Positions 33,495 through 42,788 of a stretch of DNA of 64,000 nucleotides are shown here, piece by piece. Origin of the DNA: DAOTWP01 sp034435675 (GTDB lineage Bacteria > Chloroflexota > Anaerolineae > Aggregatilineales > Phototrophicaceae). Below the pieces are notes generated by a model, which made no database searches, was not told the origin of the DNA, and was given only the letters and a program-made list of their open reading frames with translations. The stretch spans positions 13,881-77,880 of the forward strand of contig DAOTWP010000155.1 of assembly GCA_034435675.1 (NCBI GenBank), read 5' to 3'. Position 1 is the first letter of the stretch, and each line of letters opens with the position of its first letter. The translations under genes and the position numbers were made by a program.

Positions 33495-34937
33495 ATGGAC
33501 CTACTGCTTGCGCATAGCTATTTCCTGTATGAAGACCCGCATGAACGCAAAATCATGCGCCCCTATCCACCACTGGGCATCCTGTACATTTCGTCCTACC
33601 TGAAGTCACGCGGGTTCAGCATCGGCGTGTTCGACAGCACCTTCAGCAATCTTGCCGACTTCAGCGCACTCGTCGCGCAGGAACGCCCGCCCGTTGTGGG
33701 CATCTATACCAACATGATGACCAAGTTCAACGTGCTGAAGATGATCGCCATCTGCAAGCAGCACGGGGCAATCGTGATACTCGGTGGACCCGAACCGCCC
33801 TACTATGCGGCGGAATACCTGCATGTGGGCGCGGACATCATCGTTAAGGGCGAGGGCGAACTGACGCTGGAAGCGCTGCTGCCGCATCTGGCACAGCATG
33901 GCGTGTCCGATCTCGAACTGCTCAATGGCATTGCGTACCTGAACGACAACAGCAGCGTGATTGAAACCCTGCCCCGTGCGCAGATTGCCGACCTGAGCGC
34001 CATGCCCTGGCCCGACCGCGAAGCGATTGATATTCCACACTATATGCAGGTGTGGCAAACCCATCACGGCAGGAGTTCGGTATCGGTCATCTGTGCGCGC
34101 GGCTGTCCGTACACCTGCACCTGGTGCAGTCACAGTGTGTTCGGCAATACGCACCGCCGCCGCACGCCGGAAGATGCTGCCGATGAACTGCTGTGGATCA
34201 AGGAACGCTACAACCCCGACCTGATCTGGTATGCCGATGATGTCTTTACGATCAACTACCGCTGGTTCTTCCAGTATGCCGAGGCGCTCAAGGCGCGTGG
34301 GGTGCGCATTCCCTTTGAGTGCATCTCGCGCGCGGACCGGCTGAACGAAGAAGTCGTCAAAACGCTGGCGGACATGGGCTGCTACCGCCTGTGGAATGGA
34401 TCGGAGAGCGGCTCGCAAACGGTGCTGGATGCCATGCAGCGCAAGGTGCAGGTCAAGGACGTGCAGGAGAAAACGCACCTGCTTCAGCGGCACGGCATTG
34501 AAACGGGCATGTTTATCATGCTCGGCTACGAAAACGAAGGTATCCGCGAACTGGCAGAGACCGTTGAGCACCTGAAGATCGCCAGCCCGGACATATTCCT
34601 GACCACAGTCGCCTATCCGATCAAAGGCACGCCGTATTATGCCGAGGTCGAAAGCCGCATTCTGACAGATCGCGCCTGGCAGGAACGCACGGATCGTGAT
34701 CTGACCGTCGCCGGGCGCTATTCGCCGCGCTTCTACAGTTTTGCCACCCGCTGGATGGTCAATGAGGTCGCGCTGCACAGGGCACGCACCGCCGGGAACA
34801 CGCCCCTGCACCGCCAGGCTAAGCTGTGGTTCAACACGCGCATTGGCAGGCTCGGTATGGCACTGACCCAAACACGGCGGGAGCAGCGCGGTTCGCTGCT
34901 GCAACCGGCAAACCCGGCATCCACTGCCGGAAGCTAG
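33495..34937 (+). CDS. B12-binding/radical SAM protein (copy 2)
   Basis: This 480-residue paralogue of the protein at 28054 has a cobalamin-binding-like domain (YPPLGILYISSYLKSRGFSI, VILGGPEPPYYAAEYLHVGA, GEGELTLEALLPHL) and a radical SAM core with CPYTCTWC near residue 202 and WNGSESGSQTVLDAM further on. It lacks the insertion at about residues 165-185 seen in copy 1. It heads a three-gene unit with a UGT-like glycosyltransferase (27 bases on) and a methyltransferase (overlapping), a set expected for tailoring a lipid or natural product. The substrate is unknown. Confidence 0.87.
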   Translation: MDLLLAHSYFLYEDPHERKIMRPYPPLGILYISSYLKSRGFSIGVFDSTFSNLADFSALVAQERPPVVGIYTNMMTKFNVLKMIAICKQHGAIVILGGPEPPYYAAEYLHVGADIIVKGEGELTLEALLPHLAQHGVSDLELLNGIAYLNDNSSVIETLPRAQIADLSAMPWPDREAIDIPHYMQVWQTHHGRSSVSVICARGCPYTCTWCSHSVFGNTHRRRTPEDAADELLWIKERYNPDLIWYADDVFTINYRWFFQYAEALKARGVRIPFECISRADRLNEEVVKTLADMGCYRLWNGSESGSQTVLDAMQRKVQVKDVQEKTHLLQRHGIETGMFIMLGYENEGIRELAETVEHLKIASPDIFLTTVAYPIKGTPYYAEVESRILTDRAWQERTDRDLTVAGRYSPRFYSFATRWMVNEVALHRARTAGNTPLHRQAKLWFNTRIGRLGMALTQTRREQRGSLLQPANPASTAGS

Positions 34938-34964
34938 CGTCAGGACAGAGCAAAAGGTAAGGAC

Positions 34965-36248
34965 ATGCGTGTCACGATAATCAGCATCGGAACACGCGGC
35001 GATGTGCAGCCATTCATCGCCCTGGGCACAGCACTCCACAACGCCGGTTATCAGGTGCGCGCCGCGACATCGGAAAATCACGGGCGGCTCGTGGCACAAC
35101 ACGGGCTGCAATTTTTCCCGATTCACGGGGACATCCAGCAAATTATCGAGAGCGATGCGGGCAAAGCGCTGGCTACCAGCAAAAACCCGGCTGTCTACGT
35201 GCGCGCGCTTTATGACATGATTGCGCCGGTGGTCTGGCAGATCTTGCAGGATGCCTGGGCAGCGTGCCAGGAGACGGATGTCATCGTCAGCAACTGGACC
35301 TTCAATTTGCTCACCCATTCAATTGCCGAACGGCTGCGCCTGCCGCTGGTGACCATGGCTCCGTATCCGGTCGTGCCCACAAACCAGTTCCCGCTGACCA
35401 CCTTTGCGCCGCCCTTCAGCCTCGGCGGGTGGTACAACCGGCTGTCCTACCGCATGTGGGATCGTGTGGACCGCACGCTGTTCGGCAGCCAGCTCAACCG
35501 TTTTCGCCGCGAAACGCTGGGGCTGCCCGCGCAGGATTGGACAGCGTATTACAATGCTACGCGGCGGCTGCCCACACTGATCAGTTTCAGCCGCCATATT
35601 GTGGATCGCCCGCCGGACTGGCTGCCGAATGTACACATCACTGGCTACTATTTCCTCGATGAACCCGGTTGGCAGCCGCCATCAGCCCTGCTGGATTTTC
35701 TGGCAGATGGCGAACCGCCGGTATACATCGGCTTCGGCAGCATGAGCAGCCGTAACCCCGAACAAACCGCAGAGCTTGCCCTGCGCGCCCTGCGCAGGAC
35801 CGGGCAGCGCGGCTTGCTGCTCACCGGCTGGCAGGGCATTCAGGCAGGGGATTTGCCGGATACCGTGTTCAAGCTGGACTCCGCGCCGCATCTGTGGCTG
35901 TTCCCACGCATGAAAGCCGTCGTACATCATGGGGGCGCGGGCACTACCGCCGCCGGACTGCGCGCCGGGATACCCGCTGTGATTGTGCCGCACATCACCG
36001 ACCAGTTCTTCTGGGGGACACGGCTGGCAGAACGCGGTCTTGCGCCGTCACCGATTCCACGCCGGGCGCTGACGGCTGACTCGCTCGCCTATGCGATTCG
36101 CCTTGCCGCCACCCACGCGCCCATCCGTGAACGGGCGCGCCAGATGGGCGAATACATCCGCGCCGAGGACGGACTGAAACACGCCGCCGACCTGTTCTCC
36201 AAATGGAATCCACTGCATGAATCCGCCCAACCCGCCGCAGGCATTTGA
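34965..36248 (+). CDS. UGT/GtfB-like glycosyltransferase (GT1)
   Basis: This 427-residue GT-B enzyme has the N-terminal acceptor domain start IISIGTRGDVQPFIALG, typical of sterol, macrolide and carotenoid glucosyltransferases. The C-terminal donor-sugar motif is HHGGAGTTAAGLRAGIPAV, preceded by VYIGFGSMSSRNPEQ. It transfers a sugar from a nucleotide donor to a small hydrophobic acceptor in the cytoplasm. AGGTAAGGAC precedes the ATG. The 3' end overlaps the methyltransferase gene by 32 bases. Confidence 0.88.
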   Translation: MRVTIISIGTRGDVQPFIALGTALHNAGYQVRAATSENHGRLVAQHGLQFFPIHGDIQQIIESDAGKALATSKNPAVYVRALYDMIAPVVWQILQDAWAACQETDVIVSNWTFNLLTHSIAERLRLPLVTMAPYPVVPTNQFPLTTFAPPFSLGGWYNRLSYRMWDRVDRTLFGSQLNRFRRETLGLPAQDWTAYYNATRRLPTLISFSRHIVDRPPDWLPNVHITGYYFLDEPGWQPPSALLDFLADGEPPVYIGFGSMSSRNPEQTAELALRALRRTGQRGLLLTGWQGIQAGDLPDTVFKLDSAPHLWLFPRMKAVVHHGGAGTTAAGLRAGIPAVIVPHITDQFFWGTRLAERGLAPSPIPRRALTADSLAYAIRLAATHAPIRERARQMGEYIRAEDGLKHAADLFSKWNPLHESAQPAAGI

Positions 36249-37008
36249 CCCGCTTGCGCCGGGCTACGACGCCGATTTCACGTACACCGCTGTCGGGCGC
36301 TGGCTGCGGGCGCGCGTGCAGACCCGCCTGCTAGCGCATTTTCAGCCAGGCGACCATGTACTGGAACTGGGCTGTGGCACAGGCGAGGATGCATTGGCGC
36401 TGGCGAACATGGGGGTTTATGTCACCGCTACTGATGTGAGCCGCGCAATGCTGGCGGAAACCGCGCGCAAGACCGCCCACACCGGGCGCGTGACGCCTGT
36501 GCCGCTTGATCTGCGGGCGCTGACCGCGCTTGCTGGACAGTTTGACGGCGTGGTGTCCAACTTTGGAGCGCTGAACGTGCTGGATGACTGGCGTCCGCTG
36601 GCAGCATGGCTGGCGGCGCGTGTTCGCCCTGACGGGGTGCTGGCTCTGGGCGTGATGGGGCGCTTCTGCCTGTGGGAAAGCCTGTGGCACGGGCTGCACG
36701 GCGACCTGGACACGGCGACACGGCGCTGGCGCGGCAGCAGCAGCTTCCAGCCGGACGCGAATACCCCGCCTATCCGCATCTATTACCCCACACCCCGGCG
36801 GCTAACAAGCGATTTTGCGCCGCATTTCCGGCGGACCTACATCGGCGGGCTGGGGATCTTCCTGCCGCCCAGTGATGCCTATGGCGTGGTCGAAAAACGC
36901 GCGCGGCTGCTGCGGGCGCTCACCGGGTTAGAGGCGCAAGTCAGCGGTTTTCCGCCTTTCTCATGGATTGCTGATCACTTCTGGATGGAGTTCAACAAGC
37001 GTGGCTGA
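36217..37008 (+). CDS. class I SAM-dependent methyltransferase
   Basis: This 263-residue methyltransferase has motif I HVLELGCGTGEDALALA, the acidic end of strand 2 in VTATDVSRAML and motif IV DGVVSNFGALNVL. The 32-base overlap with the glycosyltransferase implies coupled translation and a shared pathway. The target may be the same molecule acted on by the radical-SAM and glycosyltransferase enzymes (inference). Confidence 0.85.
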   Translation: MNPPNPPQAFDPLAPGYDADFTYTAVGRWLRARVQTRLLAHFQPGDHVLELGCGTGEDALALANMGVYVTATDVSRAMLAETARKTAHTGRVTPVPLDLRALTALAGQFDGVVSNFGALNVLDDWRPLAAWLAARVRPDGVLALGVMGRFCLWESLWHGLHGDLDTATRRWRGSSSFQPDANTPPIRIYYPTPRRLTSDFAPHFRRTYIGGLGIFLPPSDAYGVVEKRARLLRALTGLEAQVSGFPPFSWIADHFWMEFNKRG

Positions 37009-37054
37009 AACCGCGCTGCATTCGATGCGGCAGTGCGATTTCGCCCACCACGCC

Positions 37055-37657
37055 TCATACCCGCTTCGTCACCGCGCGGCGCAGTGCCGCGATCTCTGCC
37101 TCGCTCAACGCCTGCCACTCACCGGGCTGCAACCCCGCCAGCGTGACCGCGCCCACCGCCCAGCGCACCAGCCGCAGTGTGGGGTACCCCACAGCGGCGG
37201 TCATCTGGCGCACCTGGTGCTTGTGCCCTTCGGTCAGCGTCAGCCGCAGCCACGCTGTCGGCACAGTCTGGCGGTGGCGAATTGGCACGGGGCGCTCCGG
37301 CAGCGTGGGGGCTTCGGGCAGCAGGTCTGCCAGCGCCGGGCGCGTATGGTAGAGCTTCTTGCTGTTCTTGTCACGCAGTTCCAACCCTGCCCGCAGGCGC
37401 TGCAATGCTGCCTCGTCGGGGATGCGCTCCACCTGCGCGAGATACGTGCGCGGATGCGCAAACGTCGGGTCGGTCAGCCTGCCCGCCAGCATGCCGTCAT
37501 CGGTCAGCAGCAGCAGTCCTTCGCTGTCCGCGTCTAGCCGCCCCACCGGGTAGACGCCCGGCAGCGTGAGGTAATTCGCCAGCGTCGGGCGACCCACTTC
37601 ATCGGTGAATCTGGTCAGCACGCCGTAGGGCTTCCAGAAGCGCAGCACCAGCGTCAT
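37055..37657 (-). CDS. RsuA/RluE-family pseudouridine synthase
   Basis: This 200-residue enzyme isomerises uridine to pseudouridine in rRNA. It has WKPYGVLTRFT, the catalytic-Asp motif VGRLDADSEGLLLLT (about residues 38-52) and EGHKHQVRQMTAAVGYPTLRL. There is no N-terminal S4 domain, which is the short RluE-like form (23S rRNA in E. coli). The start overlaps the purE stop in ATGA, so it is translated after purE. Confidence 0.88.
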   Translation of the reverse strand: MTLVLRFWKPYGVLTRFTDEVGRPTLANYLTLPGVYPVGRLDADSEGLLLLTDDGMLAGRLTDPTFAHPRTYLAQVERIPDEAALQRLRAGLELRDKNSKKLYHTRPALADLLPEAPTLPERPVPIRHRQTVPTAWLRLTLTEGHKHQVRQMTAAVGYPTLRLVRWAVGAVTLAGLQPGEWQALSEAEIAALRRAVTKRV

Positions 37658-38160
37658 GGTGTGGTGTCCAGCCCGGTGTTCTTCGCCCGCGACTCGTCTG
37701 CCATGCGCGCCTTATATGCCAAAAGACGCTGCTGAAGCGCCGCGTCAAACGCCGCCAGAATCTGCACCGCCAGCAGCCCCGCGTTTTTCGCGCCGCCAAT
37801 CGCCACCGTCGCCACCGGCACCCCGGCAGGCATCTGCACAATCGACAGCAGCGAGTCCAGCCCGTTAAGTGCTTTGCTCTGCACCGGAACGCCGATCACC
37901 GGCAAGGGCGTGTAGGCAGCGACCATGCCCGGCAGATGCGCCGCGCCCCCCGCCCCGGCAATAATCACGCGCAGCCCGCGCTCGTGCGCCGTGCGGGCAT
38001 ACTGCGCCATGTCCTCCGGCGTGCGGTGCGCACTGACCACGCGCAGTTCACAGGGTACGCCAAACTCGCGGCAGATGTCCGCCGCCGCCTCCATAGTGGG
38101 CAAATCGCTGTCACTGCCCATGATGATACCGACCAGAATCCTGCCGGTTTTCGGATTCAT
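37654..38160 (-). CDS. purE: N5-carboxyaminoimidazole ribonucleotide mutase
   Basis: This 168-residue PurE converts N5-CAIR to CAIR in purine synthesis. It has phosphate and active-site stretches IMGSDSDLPTMEAAADI, VVSAHRTPEDM and GAGGAAHLPGMVAAYTPLPV, all typical. It pairs with purK 21 bases upstream. The last 20 residues are an extra charged tail. Confidence 0.95.
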   Translation of the reverse strand: MNPKTGRILVGIIMGSDSDLPTMEAAADICREFGVPCELRVVSAHRTPEDMAQYARTAHERGLRVIIAGAGGAAHLPGMVAAYTPLPVIGVPVQSKALNGLDSLLSIVQMPAGVPVATVAIGGAKNAGLLAVQILAAFDAALQQRLLAYKARMADESRAKNTGLDTTP

Positions 38161-38181
38161 CGCCTCAATTTCCCCTCAAAC

Positions 38182-39321
38182 CTACAATGCCACCAGCGCC
38201 GCCGCCTGCCGTGCCAGCGCTTCCGCCGCTGCGACATTCTCGCCCAGCACGGTCACATGCCCCATCTTGCGCCCCGGACGCACCTCGCGTTTAGCGTAAA
38301 TGTGCAGATGCGCGCCCGGCACCGCCAGCGCCGCGCGAATGCCATGCGGGTCTGCTGCGCCAGCGCGTGCCCCCAGTAGATTGACCATTACCGCCCCCGA
38401 AGTGCGCAGCGCCGTGTCGCCCAGTGGATAACCCAGTACAGCGCGCAGGTGATTCTCAAACTGCGAGGTCAGACACGCCTCGATGCTGTAATGCCCGCTG
38501 TTGTGCGGACGCGGCGCGATCTCGTTATACAGCACGCCCCCATCCGCCAGCAGGAACAGTTCGACACCGAATACGCCCACACCGTTGACTGCCTCCACCG
38601 CCCGCAGCGCAATGTCGTTTGCCGCCCGCGCCGTCGCTGCGGGCACGTCCGCCGGCGCGCGCACCACATGACAGATATGCTGCTGCTGTACCGTTTCAAC
38701 CAGCGGGTAGAGCCGGGTTTCGCCGTCCTGCCCGCGCACGACCATCAACGCCAGTTCGCGCGCAAACGGCACCCACGCCTCCGCCAGCAGCGCCCGCCCG
38801 CGGTCCGCGCCCAACCGCCCCCATGCAGCGGGCAAGTCGTCGGGGCTGCGCAGCGTGGCATTGCCGTAGCCGTCATAGCCATCCCGCCGCGCCTTAAGCA
38901 GCAGCGGATAACCGAACCGTTCGCCCGCTGCCAGCACATCCGCCGGCGTGCTGACCGCACAAAACGCCGGGACGGGAATGCCCACCGCCTGCATTGTCTG
39001 CTTCTGCACCAGCTTGTCCTGCACCTGTGCCAGCGTGTCCGCCGCAGGGTACACCGGCAGCCCCAGCGCGTTCAGCCTGTGCAGCACGCCCGCGTCCACA
39101 AATTCGTTTTCCAGCGTCACCACGTCGCACAGGGCGGCAAACTGCGCCAGCGCTGCCTCGTCCTCCCACGCGCCGACCACCTGTCTGTGCGTCAGCCGCG
39201 CGGCAGGGCTGTCCGCCGTGCGCTCAAACACCGCCGTGCCGATGCCCAGCGACACCGCTGCCTGTGTCAGCATCTGCGCAAGCTGTCCACCACCAAGAAT
39301 ACCGAGGGTTAATGTCGTCAT
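38182..39321 (-). CDS. purK: 5-(carboxyamino)imidazole ribonucleotide synthase
   Basis: This 379-residue ATP-grasp enzyme makes N5-CAIR from AIR, bicarbonate and ATP. It has LGILGGGQLAQMLTQAA at the start, VTLENEFVD, LKARRDGYDGYGN, GVELFLLADGGVLYNEIAPR and PHNSGHYSIEACLTSQFE. The ATG at 39321 matches the usual PurK start. In-frame codons up to 39483 run through the divergent promoter and are rejected. It is co-oriented with purE and the pseudouridine synthase. Confidence 0.95.
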   Translation of the reverse strand: MTTLTLGILGGGQLAQMLTQAAVSLGIGTAVFERTADSPAARLTHRQVVGAWEDEAALAQFAALCDVVTLENEFVDAGVLHRLNALGLPVYPAADTLAQVQDKLVQKQTMQAVGIPVPAFCAVSTPADVLAAGERFGYPLLLKARRDGYDGYGNATLRSPDDLPAAWGRLGADRGRALLAEAWVPFARELALMVVRGQDGETRLYPLVETVQQQHICHVVRAPADVPAATARAANDIALRAVEAVNGVGVFGVELFLLADGGVLYNEIAPRPHNSGHYSIEACLTSQFENHLRAVLGYPLGDTALRTSGAVMVNLLGARAGAADPHGIRAALAVPGAHLHIYAKREVRPGRKMGHVTVLGENVAAAEALARQAAALVAL

Positions 39322-39329
39322 GGGCAGAA

Positions 39330-39370
39330 TGATATAATTGCCGTCAATGTCCGTAAACGGGAAGTTTACG
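39330..39370 (+). promoter_or_regulatory. extended -10 promoter and start-site hairpin of the M23 gene
   Basis: A perfect extended -10, TG-A-TATAAT, spans 39330-39338. The leader then holds CGTAAAC (39352-39358), a GGGAA loop and GTTTACG (39364-39370), directly before the ATG at 39371. The loop is the only ribosome-binding sequence, so the hairpin either presents or limits the ribosome site. Confidence 0.6.
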
Positions 39371-41071
39371 ATGAGGCTGTTGAACCTTCTCCTGAAACGC
39401 TGCATTCCTGCGCTGCTGGCTGTGCTCAGTTTTACCAGCACAATGCCCGCTGCTGCGCAAAGCGGGGGCAAACCGCTGGTCATGCCCGTTGCCGTGCCGC
39501 CCGGTCCGTCAACATGGCTGATGGGGCAGCTTTACGGCAACACCACCGGCGCGTACAACTTCGGCAGCCAGTGGTACGAGGCGGGGCAGGGGCTGCACTT
39601 TGGCATCGATATTTCCATGCCCTGCGGCACACCGCTGGTGGCAATGGCGGACGGCGAAATCGCCTTTGTGGACAACTTTGGCTTCGGCTCGCGCCCGCAC
39701 AATTTGCTCATCCGCCATCCGCAGCACAACCTGATTGTGCTCTACGGGCATCTGCTGGAACGCCCTACACTGGTTGAGGGGCAGTTTGTAGCGCAGGGGC
39801 AGCAGGTCGCGCTCAGCGGCGACCCCGATTCGACCTGCGACTCACGCCCGCACCTGCATCTGGAAGTGCGCTCGCTGGATTACCGCACGGCGTACAATCC
39901 AATCGATTACATTGACGCCAACTGGCACGCGCTGGCGGCATTCGGCGCGTTTGGCTACCCGCTGTTCCAGATGGATCTGACCAACCCCCGCCGCTGGATG
40001 CGGTTGGATGACCAACCAGCAACCGCTTTCGGCGGCGCACGGCTGAACGACTACGCCGTCAGCTACCCACCCGCCAACGCAGAACGCCCGCCAGCCAGCG
40101 CGCCACTGTTCCGCAGCGCAGGCGAACTGCCGCAGGACAGCAGCGTCACCCTGACACAGATCACCCGCGACGGCTGCTGCGCCCACCCGCAGTGGAGTGC
40201 CACCGATCCTGACCGCTTCTATGTGATGGACGGCGTACCCGGCGAACGCGCCCAGGTCTACGGCTGGTCGGCGTCCCAGGTTGCCCCGCTGGAAAATCTG
40301 GGGCTGGCTCCCCTGCCTGCGCGCTCACCTGATGGCACACACGCCATCATCCGCGACGGTGGTCAGGTCTACATCCGCCGGGCAGCAGACAATGCCGCCT
40401 GGACAGTGCCAACGGGCAACAATATGCCCGGACTCAACAGCGACAACACGCGCCTGCTGTGGCTTGAACGCAGCGGCGTGAGTGTGCCGGGACAAAGCGC
40501 GCCCAATGCGTCGGTGTGGGTCAGCGCTTTCGACGGGCAGAACGCGCGGGTGGTCTTCACTGCGCCCGGCGCAGGCGCGGCATGGCTGGATGAAGCGCGC
40601 CTGCTGCTGACCATCCCCGGCGAAGGGCGGCGCACTACGCTTGCCGTTTATGACACCCGCACAGACACACAGTTCACACTGGGCACATGGGCGTGGCTGC
40701 GCGGACTGAGCATCGCGCCGGGTGGCGGACGCCTGCTGTTCTACATCACTTCTCAGCCGGACATCACCACCAATGGTGTCTTCACTATCGCCACGGTCAG
40801 CGGCGCACAGGCGGAACGGCTGCCCTGGATTGGCGGCTGGCAGTGGCGCGATGCCGACAGCCTCTACTACCTGCCCTATACGCCTGAACAGCCCTACCAG
40901 ACGCTTGCCTACTATCACATTCCCACACGCACCAACCGCACGCTGACCGACGCCACCACGCTGCCATTCCTGATCGCCAATGGGGATTGGGATGTCTCGG
41001 CAGATGGGCGGCGAATTCTGTTCCAGAGTGCCAATGACGGCAACCTGTGGGTGCTGGAGGTGCACGGTTGA
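39371..41071 (+). CDS. secreted M23 metallopeptidase with TolB-like propeller region
   Basis: This 566-residue exported protein has a signal peptide (residues 1-30, ending AAAQS). The M23/LytM domain at about 75-190 carries zinc ligands in LHFGIDISMPCG and HLHLEVRSLDY, with GHLLERPTLVEGQFVAQGQQ between. It should cut peptidoglycan cross-bridges, or act as an adaptor. From about residue 230 on, repeats such as ARSPDGTHAIIRDGGQVYI, GLNSDNTRLLWLERSGV and VSADGRRILFQSANDGNLW resemble TolB/WD40-like beta-propeller blades. The combination with a propeller is uncommon. The stop overlaps the TTG start of the NagZ-like gene. Confidence 0.85.
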   Translation: MRLLNLLLKRCIPALLAVLSFTSTMPAAAQSGGKPLVMPVAVPPGPSTWLMGQLYGNTTGAYNFGSQWYEAGQGLHFGIDISMPCGTPLVAMADGEIAFVDNFGFGSRPHNLLIRHPQHNLIVLYGHLLERPTLVEGQFVAQGQQVALSGDPDSTCDSRPHLHLEVRSLDYRTAYNPIDYIDANWHALAAFGAFGYPLFQMDLTNPRRWMRLDDQPATAFGGARLNDYAVSYPPANAERPPASAPLFRSAGELPQDSSVTLTQITRDGCCAHPQWSATDPDRFYVMDGVPGERAQVYGWSASQVAPLENLGLAPLPARSPDGTHAIIRDGGQVYIRRAADNAAWTVPTGNNMPGLNSDNTRLLWLERSGVSVPGQSAPNASVWVSAFDGQNARVVFTAPGAGAAWLDEARLLLTIPGEGRRTTLAVYDTRTDTQFTLGTWAWLRGLSIAPGGGRLLFYITSQPDITTNGVFTIATVSGAQAERLPWIGGWQWRDADSLYYLPYTPEQPYQTLAYYHIPTRTNRTLTDATTLPFLIANGDWDVSADGRRILFQSANDGNLWVLEVHG

Positions 41072-42708
41072 AGCCGCTGCGACTGTGCCTGCTCATTCTG
41101 CCCCTGCTGCTGGCGGCAGCCCGCGCCCAACCACAGCCGTCCACACCAGCCGCACTGCTGGCAGACATGACGCTGGAGCAAAAAGTTGGGCAGATGTTCT
41201 TTGTCAGCCTGTACGGTCATGTTGTCACTGACGTGGGGCGCGATTTTCTGCAAACCTACCAGCCGGGCGGCGTGGTTGTCTTTGAGAACAACGCCGGTAC
41301 GCCGCAGCAGGTCGCCGCGCTGACCAATGGCTGGCAGCAGAGTATCGCGGACACTGGCGGCATTCCGCTGCTGATCGCGGTGGATCAGGAAATGGGCATC
41401 ATCATGACGCTGGAAGATCCCGCGTTCACTGCCTACCCCGCGCCGATGCTGCTGGCAGCAGCGCATGATCCGGCACTGGCGGCACGTACCGGGGCGCAGC
41501 TTGCAGGTGAACTGCGCGCAGTGGGCATTCACATGAACCTCGCGCCGGTTGCCGACCTGAACACCAACCTGAACAACCCGATCATCGGGCGGCGCGCGTG
41601 GGGGAGCCTGCCAGCAATCGTTACCCCCGCGCTGATTGGCTTCATCGGCGGGATGCAGGATGCTGGCGTGCTGGCGACAGTGAAACATTTCCCCGGTCAT
41701 GGCGACACTGCCGAGGACTCGCACAGCGCGCTGGCAGTCGTCCCGCATAACCGGGCACGGCTGGACAGCGTGGAACTGGTGCCCTTCCGCGCGGCAATTG
41801 AGGGCGGTGTAGGCGCGGTGATGGTCGGGCATTTGTGGCTGCCCACGCTGGACGCCGAACCACTGCCCGCGTCGCTGTCGTACCATGTGGTTACCGGGCT
41901 GCTGCGCGGCGAAATGGGTTTTGCCGGGCTGATCGTCACCGACGCGCTGGACATGGGCGCGATTCAGGCTGCTTATGGGCTGCCACAGGCGGCGGTGCTG
42001 GCGGTACAAGCAGGCGTGGACGTGCTGCTGCCTGGTCCCAACGTGGGACCGGACGGGCAGGCGGCAATGATCCGTGCGGTTGTGGAGGCAGTGCGCAGCG
42101 GCGCGATTGCCGAAGCGCAAATAGACGAATCCGTGCTGCGCATTCTGCAAGCGAAAGCCCGCTACGGCGTGCTGGACTGGCAGCCGATTGACACGAACGC
42201 AGTCCAGATTGACACAGACGACGGCGCGGCACTGGTAGATGACATTTTCCGCGCCGGGGTGACGCTGGCGGCGGACAGCGCCGGGCTGCTGCCGGTGGAC
42301 ACCAGCGCCCGTGTACAGATTGTCTATCCCGGCAACCGGACCCAAATCTGGCGCGAGTGCAGCGCCTATGCCCCGAATGCCCTGTTTCGCAGTGTAACAG
42401 ATCGCCCAACACAGGAGGACAGCGCCGCAGCGGCGCAGAACGCCCGTTACGCAGCGGACATCACGATTGTCTTTACACAGGATGCCATCAACAACCCCCA
42501 ACAGGCAGCCCTGGTCAATGCCCTTCCGGCAGAACAAACGATTGTCGTCGCGCTGGTTTCTCCGTTTGACTGGCAGGTTTTCCCGGCGGTGAGCAGCTAT
42601 CTGGCAACCTACAGCCCGCTGCCCCCGGCAGTGACCACTGCCTGCGCCGTGCTGTTTGGTACACAAACGGCAAACGGCGTGCTGCCGGTGATGCTCAGCA
42701 GCCCCTGA
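41068..42708 (+). CDS. glycoside hydrolase family 3, NagZ-like beta-N-acetylhexosaminidase, exported
   Basis: This protein of about 546 residues has a signal peptide and a GH3 barrel. It shows MTLEQKVGQMFFVS, VATVKHFPGHGDT with the general-acid His-Asp pair in DTAEDSH, and the nucleophile Asp in IVTDALDMGAI. NagZ-type enzymes remove N-acetylglucosamine from muropeptides. Here a signal sequence and a C-terminal domain of about 180 residues suggest an extracellular form, as in Gram-positives. I chose a TTG start at 41068 that overlaps the stop of the M23 gene and has GGAGG nine bases before it. It works with that peptidase on peptidoglycan (inference). Confidence 0.85.
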   Translation: MKPLRLCLLILPLLLAAARAQPQPSTPAALLADMTLEQKVGQMFFVSLYGHVVTDVGRDFLQTYQPGGVVVFENNAGTPQQVAALTNGWQQSIADTGGIPLLIAVDQEMGIIMTLEDPAFTAYPAPMLLAAAHDPALAARTGAQLAGELRAVGIHMNLAPVADLNTNLNNPIIGRRAWGSLPAIVTPALIGFIGGMQDAGVLATVKHFPGHGDTAEDSHSALAVVPHNRARLDSVELVPFRAAIEGGVGAVMVGHLWLPTLDAEPLPASLSYHVVTGLLRGEMGFAGLIVTDALDMGAIQAAYGLPQAAVLAVQAGVDVLLPGPNVGPDGQAAMIRAVVEAVRSGAIAEAQIDESVLRILQAKARYGVLDWQPIDTNAVQIDTDDGAALVDDIFRAGVTLAADSAGLLPVDTSARVQIVYPGNRTQIWRECSAYAPNALFRSVTDRPTQEDSAAAAQNARYAADITIVFTQDAINNPQQAALVNALPAEQTIVVALVSPFDWQVFPAVSSYLATYSPLPPAVTTACAVLFGTQTANGVLPVMLSSP

Positions 42709-42738
42709 TTACCACAGCAGGCACGGCTGCCGCAAATG

Positions 42739-42747
42739 TGCTAGAAT
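42739..42747 (+). promoter_or_regulatory. extended -10 promoter element before the DinB gene
   Basis: TG-C-TAGAAT lies 41 bases before the ATG at 42789. A strong ribosome site (GGAGAGGGG) lies between. Confidence 0.4.
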
Positions 42748-42788
42748 AGCCCCCGGATAGAACGCATGTTTTCAGGAGAGGGGGAACG

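Noticed and set aside
33606..35318. A 570-codon open frame on the minus strand.
   Set aside because: It mirrors the radical-SAM and glycosyltransferase genes. High GC keeps the opposite frame open, and it shows no domain pattern.
40915..42666. A 583-codon open frame on the minus strand.
   Set aside because: It is the antisense shadow of the NagZ-like gene, which has clear GH3 motifs.
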